NCBI GenBank assembly: GCA_023251075.1
Contig: JAHEZM010000013.1
Coordinates: 38,035-102,034, forward strand
Direction: 5' to 3'
Length of the DNA stretch: 64,000 nucleotides
Origin: Flavobacteriales bacterium
Lineage (GTDB): Bacteria; Bacteroidota; Bacteroidia; Flavobacteriales_C; GCA-002722245
Position numbers and translations under genes: made by a program. The notes beneath the pieces were generated by a model. That model saw only the letters and a program-made list of their open reading frames with translations, ran no database searches and had not been told where the DNA came from. Shown here in pieces: positions 1-8,750 of the stretch (positions are counted from its first letter, which is position 1; every line of letters starts with the position of its first letter).

Positions 1-583
1 AATCAATCTTGAATTCGGGGGACTTATTTAGTTTAAAAGTAACTGAAGTGATAAAATATTTTCCTTTCAATTCGTGCTTGAAAATACTTTCACGATAACC
101 AAAATTACAATCGGAATTATTGAATGATCTTGTCTCACCTGTTTCTAAATTTATTGCTTCACAGGAGTGAAAGGTATCTTTGATTTCAACCCCATATGCT
201 CCAATGTTTTGTATCGGTGCGGCACCAACGGTTCCGGGTATTAGGGAAAGATTCTCTATTCCACCTAAATTTTTAGCAATTGCAAATTGCACGAATTCGT
301 GCCATACTTCACCGGCTGCCGCTTTTAGCAAACAATATTTTTCATTTTCATGGATAACTTCAATTCCTTTAAGGTTATTTTTTAAAATCAAACCATTGAA
401 ATCCTGAGTTAATAGCATATTACTTCCTCCACCTAGAATTAAAGTATTAAATTCGTTCGGATATTTCGCAGCAATTACTTTTTTGAGAATTTCAATATTG
501 TTGATTTCAATGAAATGACTAGCATTTGCATTGATATGAAATGTGTTGAATGGGTGTAATGAAACGTTGGTTTGAAGTATCAT
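1..583 (-). CDS. murB: UDP-N-acetylenolpyruvoylglucosamine reductase MurB (N-terminal part)
   Basis: Reading leftward from an ATG at 583, an open frame without stops runs off the window edge; about 194 residues are visible. It starts MILQTNVSLHPFNTFHI and contains LILGGGSNMLL and LSLIPGTVGAAPIQNIGAYG, the FAD-binding and nucleotide-contact motifs of MurB. MurB uses NADPH to reduce UDP-GlcNAc-enolpyruvate to UDP-N-acetylmuramate in the cytoplasm, the second committed step of peptidoglycan synthesis. The C-terminal substrate-binding part lies outside the window. It is divergent from the glycosyltransferase at 656, with 72 nt between them. Confidence 0.93.
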   Translation of the reverse strand, partial: MILQTNVSLHPFNTFHINANASHFIEINNIEILKKVIAAKYPNEFNTLILGGGSNMLLTQDFNGLILKNNLKGIEVIHENEKYCLLKAAAGEVWHEFVQFAIAKNLGGIENLSLIPGTVGAAPIQNIGAYGVEIKDTFHSCEAINLETGETRSFNNSDCNFGYRESIFKHELKGKYFITSVTFKLNKSPEFKID

Positions 584-630
584 ACCTTAAAGGTAATTAC
601 GAATTATTTATTTGTAACCGCATGAATTTA

Positions 631-638
631 TATTTTTG
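631..638 (+). promoter_or_regulatory. Probable -7 box of the glycosyltransferase pair
   Basis: TATTTTTG fits the Bacteroidota -7 consensus TAnnTTTG and lies 17 nt before the TTG start at 656. A TTTG at 611-614 is the only -33 candidate, but its 16-nt spacing is shorter than the usual 19-21. Confidence 0.4.
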
Positions 639-655
639 CACAAAAGAGAGTTGAT

Positions 656-1777
656 TTGAAAAAGATTATCGTATCTGTAATAAATGATTTATCTACTGAT
701 CAAAGAGTACACAGGCATTGTGATACACTGGTGAAGAAGGGATATGAGGTATTGTTGGTAGGGCGTCAATGGAGAGATAGTCTTCCTATTGAGGGGAGAA
801 ATTATTCTACCAAGAGAATGCGACTTCTGTTTAATAAAGGTGCTTTATTTTATGCTGAATACAATATTAGATTGTTTTTCTTTTTATTGTTTACCAAAGC
901 TCATGGCTATTTTAGCAATGATTTAGATACCCTTCTACCTAATTTTTTATGCTCTATAATCAAAAGAAAACCATTGATTTATGATAGTCACGAGTATTTT
1001 ACTGAAGTTCCTGAACTTCAAAACAGAAAGTTTCCTCGAGGTGTTTGGATAGCGATAGAAAAATTAATTTTCCCTAAACTAAAAAATGTAATTACTGTCA
1101 ATACTTCTATTGCAAACATCTATCAGTCAAATTATGCGGTAAGTATGGCTGTTGTTAGAAATGTACCGTTGAGTAGAAATATACCCAAAGTTTCCCGCGA
1201 AGAATTAGGAATTGATCCCAATAAAAAAGTGATGATTTTACAGGGTGCTGGCATTAATAAGGATAGGGGGGTGGAGGAATTAGTGGAAGCTATGTGGTAT
1301 ATACATTCTAATGATATTCTGTTAATTATTGTTGGAACCGGTGATGTGATGGAAAAAATTGATGAATTGGTTTGGCGTCATGCTTTAGAGAAAAAAGTGA
1401 TGCTCACCGGAAAGCTTCCAATGGAAGATGTAGTGAAATATACTTCTATAGCCGATTTAGGTATAACTTTAGATAAAGATACCAATTTGAATTATCGCTA
1501 TAGTTTGCCCAATAAACTCTTTGATTATATTCAGTGCGGATTACCTGTTTTTGCTACCAATTTGGTAGAAGTGAAACGCATAATTGATCAATATGAATTG
1601 GGAGAAGTAGCCAGTCATTTAGAGGCCAGTTATTTAGCAAAAAAATTGGAAGAACTAATGCATGACGATGAAAAACTAGCCAGATACCGGGCAAATTCTG
1701 TTAAAGCCTCTCTGGAGTTAAATTGGGAAAATGAAAAAGTTGTTTTAGAACAAGTGATTGATAATGCCTACCATTAA
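656..1777 (+). CDS. Glycosyltransferase, GT4-like (family 1 group)
   Basis: A 373-residue GT-B fold glycosyltransferase. The N-terminal half begins MKKIIVSVINDLSTDQRV, and the C-terminal half carries a Rossmann-like donor-binding region with LQGAGINKDRG, LIIVGTGD and, near residues 280-300, YSLPNKLFDYIQCGLPV, the region that contacts the sugar nucleotide in GT4 enzymes. It probably acts in the cytoplasm at the inner membrane on a surface polysaccharide or glycolipid; donor and acceptor cannot be read from sequence. The start is TTG at 656, 3 nt after a weak purine stretch; no in-frame ATG gives a better N-terminus. It overlaps the next glycosyltransferase by 14 nt, so the two are likely translated together. 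Confidence 0.8.
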   Translation: MKKIIVSVINDLSTDQRVHRHCDTLVKKGYEVLLVGRQWRDSLPIEGRNYSTKRMRLLFNKGALFYAEYNIRLFFFLLFTKAHGYFSNDLDTLLPNFLCSIIKRKPLIYDSHEYFTEVPELQNRKFPRGVWIAIEKLIFPKLKNVITVNTSIANIYQSNYAVSMAVVRNVPLSRNIPKVSREELGIDPNKKVMILQGAGINKDRGVEELVEAMWYIHSNDILLIIVGTGDVMEKIDELVWRHALEKKVMLTGKLPMEDVVKYTSIADLGITLDKDTNLNYRYSLPNKLFDYIQCGLPVFATNLVEVKRIIDQYELGEVASHLEASYLAKKLEELMHDDEKLARYRANSVKASLELNWENEKVVLEQVIDNAYH

Positions 1778-2897
1778 AAAATTAAATTTAGTTGCATTTG
1801 CAATTCCTTATCCGCCCAATTACGGTGGAGCTATTGATGTCTTCTATAAAATAAAAAACTTGCATGCATTGGGTGTTTCGATTGTTTTACATGTTTTCAG
1901 GTATGATACAAGAGAGATAGGAGAGTTGGAGAAATACTGTGATAAAATTTATTTCTACGAAAGAAAAAGAAGTTTTTTTGATCAACTTTCTTTTTTGCCC
2001 TTTATTGTAAAATCGAGAGATAGCCTAGAGTTGTTGGGAAATTTAAAATCTAACAATTATCCAATTTTGTTCGAGGGCTTACACACTACCTTTGTGATGA
2101 ATCACCCCGATTTACAGAATCGTAGTAAATTTCTACGTATGCATAATATTGAAAGTGATTATTATAGTCACTTGTGTGCAGCGGAAAAATCATGGCTAAA
2201 GAAATTGTTTTTTTGGTTTGAGTCGAAAAAACTTAAAAAATATGAGAATCGCGCATTATCAGGAAATATTAAGATCATTGCAATTTCAAAAAAAGATGAA
2301 ATATTTTTAAATAAACAATTTGGAAATACTACTATGGTAGGAGCTTTTCATGCGTTTAACACCTTGCAAATAAAAGAAGGAAAAGGCAATTTTGCTTTTT
2401 ATCATGGCAAATTAGATGTGGCAGAAAACAATGAGGCGGCTTTGTTTTTAGTGCAAAAAGTGTTTTCTAAAATCAATTATCCTTTGATTATTGCCGGATC
2501 AAATCCTAGTTTTGAACTTATGGAGGAAGCCAAAAAATATGCGCATATAGAAATAAAATCTTCTATCTCTACCGATCAAATAAATGCACTGTTACAAGAT
2601 GCTCAGGTGAATGTTTTACCAACTTTCCAAGCTACAGGTGTAAAGTTAAAGTTATTGTCGGCATTGTATTCCGGGAGGTTTTGTTTGGTAAATGATTTTA
2701 TGATAAAAGGCACTGGATTAGATCAATATTGTACTGTTGTAAATGATCCCGAAGAATGGATGTCGGCTTTAAAGAAAATAGAAAACAATGTTTTTAGTTC
2801 CGAACTCGTGGAGGAAAGAAGAGAGATTGTTAGTGGTGATTTCTCCAATGAACCCAACGCAAAAAAACTTTACAAAATTCTATTTGCTTCTTCGTGA
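1764..2897 (+). CDS. Glycosyltransferase, GT-B type
   Basis: About 377 residues from the ATG at 1764; a TTG six bases earlier is also possible. The N-terminus NLVAFAIPYPPNYGGAIDV is typical of GT4-type enzymes that open with a glycine-rich acceptor loop. The C-terminal half has FAFYHGKLDVAENNEAA, LIIAGSNPS and VNVLPTFQATGVKLKLLSAL, the last resembling the donor-site segment of GT-B enzymes. It overlaps the upstream glycosyltransferase by 14 nt, suggesting consecutive transfer steps on one glycan. Its last 28 nt overlap the 3' end of the convergent ftsE gene. Substrates are unknown. Confidence 0.72.
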   Translation: MPTIKKLNLVAFAIPYPPNYGGAIDVFYKIKNLHALGVSIVLHVFRYDTREIGELEKYCDKIYFYERKRSFFDQLSFLPFIVKSRDSLELLGNLKSNNYPILFEGLHTTFVMNHPDLQNRSKFLRMHNIESDYYSHLCAAEKSWLKKLFFWFESKKLKKYENRALSGNIKIIAISKKDEIFLNKQFGNTTMVGAFHAFNTLQIKEGKGNFAFYHGKLDVAENNEAALFLVQKVFSKINYPLIIAGSNPSFELMEEAKKYAHIEIKSSISTDQINALLQDAQVNVLPTFQATGVKLKLLSALYSGRFCLVNDFMIKGTGLDQYCTVVNDPEEWMSALKKIENNVFSSELVEERREIVSGDFSNEPNAKKLYKILFASS

Positions 2898-3550
2898 ATG
2901 TTTTGATTCTCAAAACGAATGGTGCGTGCTGCAAAATTTTTAATTAAGCTGTGATCATGTGTTGCCATTACCACCGTTGTACCTTCTTTGTTGATATTAA
3001 ATAATAGTTTAATAATGCCTTCTGATGTTTCTGGATCTAGGTTTCCGGTGGGTTCGTCAGCTAAAATTATTCTCGGACGGTTTAATAATGCTCGTGCAAT
3101 AGAAACTCTTTGTTGTTCTCCTCCTGAAAGTTGATAAGGAAATTTATGTTCTGATTCACTTAAATTTACTTCCCACAATACTTCTTTGATTCTGGTTTCA
3201 ATTTCACTTTTCTCAGTCCATCCGGTAGCCGTTAACACGAATAGTAAATTATCTTTTATAGTTCTGTCGTGTAACAATTGAAAGTCCTGAAAAATGATTC
3301 CCAATTGTCGTCTGAGCATAGGAATTTCTTTGCGTTTTATTTGTGCCAGATTGTAATTGATGATTTTTGCTTCTCCTGATTTCGGCTCTAGTTCGGCATA
3401 GAGTAGTTTCAAAATACTACTTTTTCCGCTTCCGGTTTTACCAATTAAATAAACAAATTCCCCCTCGTTAATAGTTAAACAGATATTATCGAGAACCTTT
3501 TGTTCTCTTTGAAAAACATCTACATTTTTTAATGATATCAATTCACTCAT
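2870..3550 (-). CDS. ftsE: Cell-division ABC transporter ATP-binding protein FtsE
   Basis: A 226-residue ABC ATPase with Walker [10 protein letters not shown] at residues 37-45, a Q-loop in [10 protein letters not shown], the signature LSGGEQQRV at 141-149, Walker [14 protein letters not shown] from 161 and the switch His in MATHDHSL. The DRTIKDNL region and the size match FtsE. FtsE binds the membrane protein FtsX and controls periplasmic peptidoglycan hydrolases at division. No ftsX is seen next to it, which is common in Bacteroidota, and the LolD/MacB subfamily cannot be fully excluded. It sits 71 nt downstream of the carrier-protein gene on the same strand. Confidence 0.82.
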   Translation of the reverse strand: MSELISLKNVDVFQREQKVLDNICLTINEGEFVYLIGKTGSGKSSILKLLYAELEPKSGEAKIINYNLAQIKRKEIPMLRRQLGIIFQDFQLLHDRTIKDNLLFVLTATGWTEKSEIETRIKEVLWEVNLSESEHKFPYQLSGGEQQRVSIARALLNRPRIILADEPTGNLDPETSEGIIKLLFNINKEGTTVVMATHDHSLIKNFAARTIRFENQNIHEEANRIL

Positions 3551-3621
3551 AAGTATGATAAAACTATATTATTTAATTGTTTGCTAAAATAGCTCATTCA
3601 TTTTTTAATGAACAAGCACTG

Positions 3622-3873
3622 TTAACTATTTCTGTTTAGTTTGTTATCAATCAATTTTATCAATTCACCCACATTATTCAAATCCATTACTTCCAGGAAA
3701 TGAAATTCAAGTTCATATTTCTTCTCAATTTCGTTGAGTAAAACAATATTCGTCATTGATGTCCAAGTGTCAATATCATTAGCATTTAATTCATCCTTGA
3801 GTTCAATGTTTTCTTTTCTGAAAACTCGCTTGAAAATTTCTGTTAATTCATTTTTTATTTCTTCCATTTTCAA
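3622..3873 (-). CDS. Acyl/peptidyl carrier protein
   Basis: An 83-residue four-helix carrier protein. Ser39, in the segment DIDTWTSMTN, sits where 4'-phosphopantetheine is attached; related carriers read WDSL or WDSM there, so the residue before the serine is Thr instead of the usual Asp. The gene starts 4 nt after the adenylation gene stops, so this is almost certainly the partner that receives the activated substrate. An arrangement of a lone A-domain plus a lone carrier resembles DltA/DltC, but no DltB or DltD is present here. Confidence 0.82.
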   Translation of the reverse strand: MKMEEIKNELTEIFKRVFRKENIELKDELNANDIDTWTSMTNIVLLNEIEKKYELEFHFLEVMDLNNVGELIKLIDNKLNRNS

Positions 3874-3877
3874 AATT

Positions 3878-5410
3878 TTATTTCTTAAAGCTGCTTATCA
3901 GTTCATGATTGTCGACTTTTCCATTTTCATTCAGGGGCAAAGATTTGAATACTTTTATCATTTGAGGTAGCATATAGGGTGGCAGCTTTAATTGGAGGTA
4001 TTGTAATATTTCTTTTTCAATATTTTCTTTTTCACTTTCAATAGCTAAAACTATTTGGGAGCTTTCCATTATAGGTATTAGTAATGCAATTGCCCTTTTC
4101 ACCTGATGGTTTTGCAAAGCATGAAATTCTATTTCGTTCAATTCAATTCTATAGCCGTTAAGTTTTATTTGTTGGTCGCTTCTTCTTACAAAAAATAAAA
4201 TATCATTTTTATCTTTTATGCAGATATCTCCCGTTTTATAAGCTGTGCCAGTATAATTTTCAGTTCTTATTTTGCGAAAACACTCTTTTGTTCTCTCTTC
4301 GTTTTTCCAATATCCATTCGCTACTTGAGGTCCAAAGAGGTATAGTTCACCTTCTATATCAGTTTCGGTAATTTCTTCTCCTTTTTCGTTTAGTAACATT
4401 GTACCCATATTATTAATCGATCGACCTAATGCAACAATTCCTTTGTGTTGTGTTGATTCATGGTTGTGTACGAAAAATTCTGTTACATATACCGTTGCTT
4501 CCGTTGGCCCATAAGAATTTATGATCATGCCCTTTGGGGTACATTTTTTCCAATTTTCAGCATCTGTATTTAGTAATGCTTCACCACAAAAAAATGACCA
4601 TTTTAGTTCCGGTAAATGGATTTGGTGATAGTATGTGCCCAACTGGTGAATTACAGAGGGAACAAGATATGCCTTCGTGATTTTGTGAATGCTTAAAGTT
4701 TTTAAAACTTGTAAATAGGTCATCTTATTTTCCGGTACAACAAAAAGTTGAGCGCCACTGCAAAATGAAAAAAGTGTTGGTAAAACAGAAAAATCAAAGG
4801 TTAATTCAAACATTTGAAGTATTCTGTCATTTGAATTTAAATCGTATTCTTTGTTTAGTAAGTGAGCTGAAATCAAGTTCGATAAATTACCATGATTGAT
4901 GGCTACACCTTTTGGTGTTCCTGATGTTCCCGAAGTGTAAAGTAGATAAGCGTAACTATTCACATCGATTACGGGAATTGCAATTTCTGTTGTTGAAGAG
5001 TCGTAGCTTTGTGTACTAATAAAATTGATTTTATTTTCGAAATGATTTTTTAATTCCATTAACTTTTCATTCCCTTTCTCATAAACAATAAGGTCGATTC
5101 CGCTGTTTTCAATTACCTCAATGAGTCTATCGGTTGGCCATTTTTTGTTGATGGGAAAATACCCTTTACCCGTTGAGAGAATAGCCCAGATAGAGCTGTA
5201 TGTTTTCACAGAGTCTTCGCAATAAATGCCAATAAAATCAGATTTTGAATCGACTGATTTTATGGATTTATTAATGCTGCATACTTGAAGTAAAAATTCC
5301 TCATATGAGGAATCTTTCTCATTAATGTGAATGGCTAATTTTTTGGCATGCTTTTTACAACTTTCTAAAAACAGCTGAAAAATATTGTAAAAAGATGGCC
5401 TATTCATCAT
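3878..5410 (-). CDS. Amino-acid adenylation enzyme (stand-alone A-domain, DltA-like)
   Basis: A 510-residue ANL-superfamily enzyme with the NRPS core motifs in order: A3 YLLYTSGTSGTPKG (residues 155-168), A4 with FDFSV, A5 NSYGPTEATVY, A7 YKTGDI, A8 RRSDQQIKLNGYRIE and A10 LNENGKVD with catalytic Lys498. The Asp in FDFSV is the residue that contacts the substrate alpha-amino group in amino-acid-activating members, so an amino acid is the likely substrate. The enzyme would form aminoacyl-AMP and load the carrier protein encoded 4 nt downstream. There is no condensation or thioesterase domain. Whether the product goes to cell-envelope alanylation or to a small molecule is unknown. It has its own promoter at 5428-5460. 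Confidence 0.82.
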   Translation of the reverse strand: MMNRPSFYNIFQLFLESCKKHAKKLAIHINEKDSSYEEFLLQVCSINKSIKSVDSKSDFIGIYCEDSVKTYSSIWAILSTGKGYFPINKKWPTDRLIEVIENSGIDLIVYEKGNEKLMELKNHFENKINFISTQSYDSSTTEIAIPVIDVNSYAYLLYTSGTSGTPKGVAINHGNLSNLISAHLLNKEYDLNSNDRILQMFELTFDFSVLPTLFSFCSGAQLFVVPENKMTYLQVLKTLSIHKITKAYLVPSVIHQLGTYYHQIHLPELKWSFFCGEALLNTDAENWKKCTPKGMIINSYGPTEATVYVTEFFVHNHESTQHKGIVALGRSINNMGTMLLNEKGEEITETDIEGELYLFGPQVANGYWKNEERTKECFRKIRTENYTGTAYKTGDICIKDKNDILFFVRRSDQQIKLNGYRIELNEIEFHALQNHQVKRAIALLIPIMESSQIVLAIESEKENIEKEILQYLQLKLPPYMLPQMIKVFKSLPLNENGKVDNHELISSFKK

Positions 5411-5427
5411 GTGGTGAATGTAATAAA

Positions 5428-5460
5428 CAAAGATAAAAGTTTAACTAATTTAAATTCAAA
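5428..5460 (-). promoter_or_regulatory. Promoter of the adenylation/carrier operon
   Basis: On the minus strand, TTTG (5460-5457), 21 nt, then TATCTTTG (5435-5428) match the Bacteroidota TTTG/TAnnTTTG pattern exactly. Transcription would begin about 10 nt before the ATG at 5410. Confidence 0.65.
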
Positions 5461-5579
5461 GATATATATGATTTACAGCCTTTTTTTCGTTTTAACACAA
5501 TGTGGTTGATAATTATTAATCATTACATCTACTAAACCGTAGGGCATTGCATACATTTAACTTGTATAAAAGTCATTTC

Positions 5580-8500
5580 ATGAAAATAAAATCATTCTTG
5601 TTCTTGTTGATTTTTCAGTTGAGTTTTCTTCTGAATTTTGCCCAACGAACTGCTGTGTATACTAATCCTGATGCTGGATACAAGAAAGCTTTAGAGCTTT
5701 TTGAAAAGGAAAAATATAGTTCGGCTCAACGCGAATTTTCGAGAGTTTTACAGGAAACCCCTGATCAATATTCTGAAAATAGAATGAATACAGAGTTTTA
5801 TTCGGCATTGTGTTCTTTCAAGCTGTATAACAATGATGCGGAAGAAATGTTTTTGTCGTTTTTGAATCATCATCCTTCCAGTCCTAAAGTAAAAATCACT
5901 CGTTTTTATTTGGCCATTTTCAATTATCGTAAACAAAATTGGACTAAAGCTGTGGAGTGGTTTGAGCAAATACATACGCATGATTTAACTACTGTTGACT
6001 TGGCAGAATACAATTTCAAATTAGGCTATTCTTATTTGCAAAAAAACGATACCACTAAAGCTCAAGCTCAGTTTTATACTTCAAAAGGGGAAGAATCAGA
6101 GTATAAAATTTCAGCTCTGTTTTATTATTCGCATATTGAATATTCAAAAGGGAACTTAGAAACAGCGTTGATTGGATTTGATCAGCTAAGAAATGATCCT
6201 GATTTCGGACCAATTGTTCCTTATTACATTGCTCAAATCTATTATCTACAAAAGAAAAATCAGGAGCTGGTAGATTACGCAATTCCTCTTTTAGAGAATG
6301 CAAAACCAGCTAGAATACAAGAAATTTCCCGATTGATTGGTGATGGATATTATGAAATGAATCAGTACGATAAAGCTTTGCCTTATTTGCAAAAATTTGC
6401 GGAGGCTAACCAATCGAATACCAATGAAGATATTTATCAAATGGCTTATACCCACTATAAGTTGCAACAATATAAAGAGGCAGTTATTTTATTTCAAAAA
6501 GTAGTGGATAAAGACACTCCAATGGGACAAATGGCTTTATATTACATAGGTGATTCTTATATGCATTTGAATAATAAGGAAGCTGCCAGAAATGCTTTTC
6601 GTTTTGCGTCGAAGGCCGATTTTGATACCATTGTTGCTGAAAATTCAACTTTCAACTACGCTAAATTATCTTACGAATTATCTATAGATCCATATCATGA
6701 AGCAATTTATGCCTTAGAGGATTTTATCAAAAGATTTCCTGAATCATCCAGAATTGATGATGCCAGAAAATATTTGCTGGAAGTGTATTTAACTACCAAC
6801 GATTACCGTCAGGCGATTGATGCGATAGAAAAAATCAAAAACAAAGGACCTGAATTGCAATATGCCTATCAACGTATTTCTTATTTCCGTGCTATTGAAT
6901 TGTTTAATGATGAGAAGATATTGCAGCAGGAGGGTAAATTGAAAGAGAATTTTATTAATGCAATTTTCTTTTTCGACAAATCTTTAAAATACAAAGTTGA
7001 TCCTAAAATTGTAGCCGAGTGTCACTATTGGAAAGGTGAGGCTTACTATCGTTTGAATAAGATAGATTCGGCACTTAACTGCTACAATAAGTTTTTGGCT
7101 TCTCATGTATCTCCCGCATTGAAAGAAGAGAAAGAGGTGTATTACAATATTGGTTATTGTTATTTCGATAAGCAGGATTATAAATTAGCTGCAGAGGCTT
7201 TCCGTAAATATTTTGCGGAGAATGAAAAATTGCGATCACCAAAAATGAATGACGCCTTAATTAAGGTGGCTGATTGTTATATTGTGACTAAAGGTTACAA
7301 TAACGCGGTTCAGTATTATTCAAAAGCTCTAGAAGTAGGAGATTTAAGAGGAGATTACACCATGAAAATGTTGGCTCGTTCTTATGAGTTATTGGCTCGT
7401 CCTACTGATCAGGCAGATGTTTTGGTGAATTTGATTAATAAATACCCTCATTCGGTTTATCAGGATGATGCTAAAATGACTTTAGCACTCATTTATTTTT
7501 CAGCTAAAAAATACGATGAAGCTATTCGTTACTACAATAAAGTAATTGCAGAACATTCGAATAATTCTGATTTGGTTCAACAAGCTTATGCTGGTATTGG
7601 AGCTATTTATCGCGCTCAAAATAAAAATGAAGAAGCAATTGGGTATTATGAAAATGCAATTAAGGAAAATCCAATGGGTGCAGAAGCTAAAACTTTATTG
7701 GAGATACATAAGGATTTGTCGATCGCGCTTAGTAATCTTGAACGCCACGAATTATTCAGAGGGTCGATAGGGGCTCCTCCCATTGGTACTTTTGAAAAAG
7801 ATAGCATTTCGTTCGCTGTTGCTGAAAAACATTACAATGAAAAACATTATGAGTCAGCTATATCCAATTTGAAAAGTTATCTAACGGAATTCCCTAACGG
7901 GTTTTTTGCCTTACAAGCCAATTATTTTTTAGCACAAAGTTTATATACTCTTGAGCGTTATACTGAATCGTTGAATTATTACCGTTATGTGGTAGAAAAA
8001 CCTAAAGGTGAGTACACAGAAAATTCATTGTATAGAGCTGCCTTGATTTTACAGTCGCAAGCACAAACCGAAGAAGCTGTAAAATATTTTTTATCGCTTG
8101 AAGATATTTCACAGGTGCCTTCATTCAGGTATGATGCACAAATTCATTTGATGAGAGATTATGCAGCAAAGGAAAATCATGAAAAGGCAATTGAATATGC
8201 CAACAAAGTTTTAGAAAATGCCAATACCTCTGCTGCCGAAAAGCAAGAAGCGCACATGATTTTAGCTAGAAATTATTTGGCCTTATTCACTTGGGATTCA
8301 GCCAAAATTCATTACGATATAGTTGCTTCAGGCACTCAAAATGAATTGGCTGCTGAAGCAAAATATTCTTTGGCCTATATCTTATATGTTCAAATGAAAT
8401 ATGATGCATCTATTGATGCAGTATATAATTACGCTAAAAAAATGTCGAATTACCCTAAATGGGTAACTAAAGGATTGTTGTTGTTGTCGGATGATTATTT

Positions 8501-8750
8501 AGCTAAAGACGATAAATTTCAAGCTAAATACGCGCTAAAAACTATCATCGATAATTTCAAAGGAGAGGAAAGTTTAAAGCAAGAAGCTATCAAAAAATTG
8601 GAAAGTATTGAGGCTTCAGAAGTGGAGCAGTCGGCCCCAGCACCACAAGAAGAAATTATTATTCGAGGAAATGAATCAGGTGCTGAAAATCAAGAAGCGC
8701 CTAAGGAAGAAGTTAAACCTTTAAATGAGGGAAATAATGAAGGAAAATAA
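5580..8750 (+). CDS. Large tetratricopeptide-repeat periplasmic protein
   Basis: The start is taken at ATG 5580, which puts a clear signal peptide (MKIKSFLFLLIFQLSFLL, then NFAQ) at the N-terminus; a TTG at 5547 would add 11 residues in front of it. The mature protein, about 1030 residues, is almost entirely TPR-type helical hairpins (for example ALELFEKEKYSSAQREF, YDKALPYLQKFAEAN, YDEAIRYYNKVIAEHSN). It ends in a low-complexity acidic/Pro tail rich in E, A and P. Such proteins are scaffolds for envelope complexes. It overlaps the following outer-membrane barrel gene by 14 nt, so the two products probably act together at the outer membrane; the partner process is unknown. Confidence 0.8.
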   Translation: MKIKSFLFLLIFQLSFLLNFAQRTAVYTNPDAGYKKALELFEKEKYSSAQREFSRVLQETPDQYSENRMNTEFYSALCSFKLYNNDAEEMFLSFLNHHPSSPKVKITRFYLAIFNYRKQNWTKAVEWFEQIHTHDLTTVDLAEYNFKLGYSYLQKNDTTKAQAQFYTSKGEESEYKISALFYYSHIEYSKGNLETALIGFDQLRNDPDFGPIVPYYIAQIYYLQKKNQELVDYAIPLLENAKPARIQEISRLIGDGYYEMNQYDKALPYLQKFAEANQSNTNEDIYQMAYTHYKLQQYKEAVILFQKVVDKDTPMGQMALYYIGDSYMHLNNKEAARNAFRFASKADFDTIVAENSTFNYAKLSYELSIDPYHEAIYALEDFIKRFPESSRIDDARKYLLEVYLTTNDYRQAIDAIEKIKNKGPELQYAYQRISYFRAIELFNDEKILQQEGKLKENFINAIFFFDKSLKYKVDPKIVAECHYWKGEAYYRLNKIDSALNCYNKFLASHVSPALKEEKEVYYNIGYCYFDKQDYKLAAEAFRKYFAENEKLRSPKMNDALIKVADCYIVTKGYNNAVQYYSKALEVGDLRGDYTMKMLARSYELLARPTDQADVLVNLINKYPHSVYQDDAKMTLALIYFSAKKYDEAIRYYNKVIAEHSNNSDLVQQAYAGIGAIYRAQNKNEEAIGYYENAIKENPMGAEAKTLLEIHKDLSIALSNLERHELFRGSIGAPPIGTFEKDSISFAVAEKHYNEKHYESAISNLKSYLTEFPNGFFALQANYFLAQSLYTLERYTESLNYYRYVVEKPKGEYTENSLYRAALILQSQAQTEEAVKYFLSLEDISQVPSFRYDAQIHLMRDYAAKENHEKAIEYANKVLENANTSAAEKQEAHMILARNYLALFTWDSAKIHYDIVASGTQNELAAEAKYSLAYILYVQMKYDASIDAVYNYAKKMSNYPKWVTKGLLLLSDDYLAKDDKFQAKYALKTIIDNFKGEESLKQEAIKKLESIEASEVEQSAPAPQEEIIIRGNESGAENQEAPKEEVKPLNEGNNEGK

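Noticed and set aside
180..407. Plus-strand 75-residue open frame
   Set aside because: Antisense to murB, which has clear FAD-binding motifs in the opposite frame.
5547..5579. Upstream TTG extension of the TPR gene
   Set aside because: It would put polar residues before the signal peptide; the ATG at 5580 gives a standard exported N-terminus.
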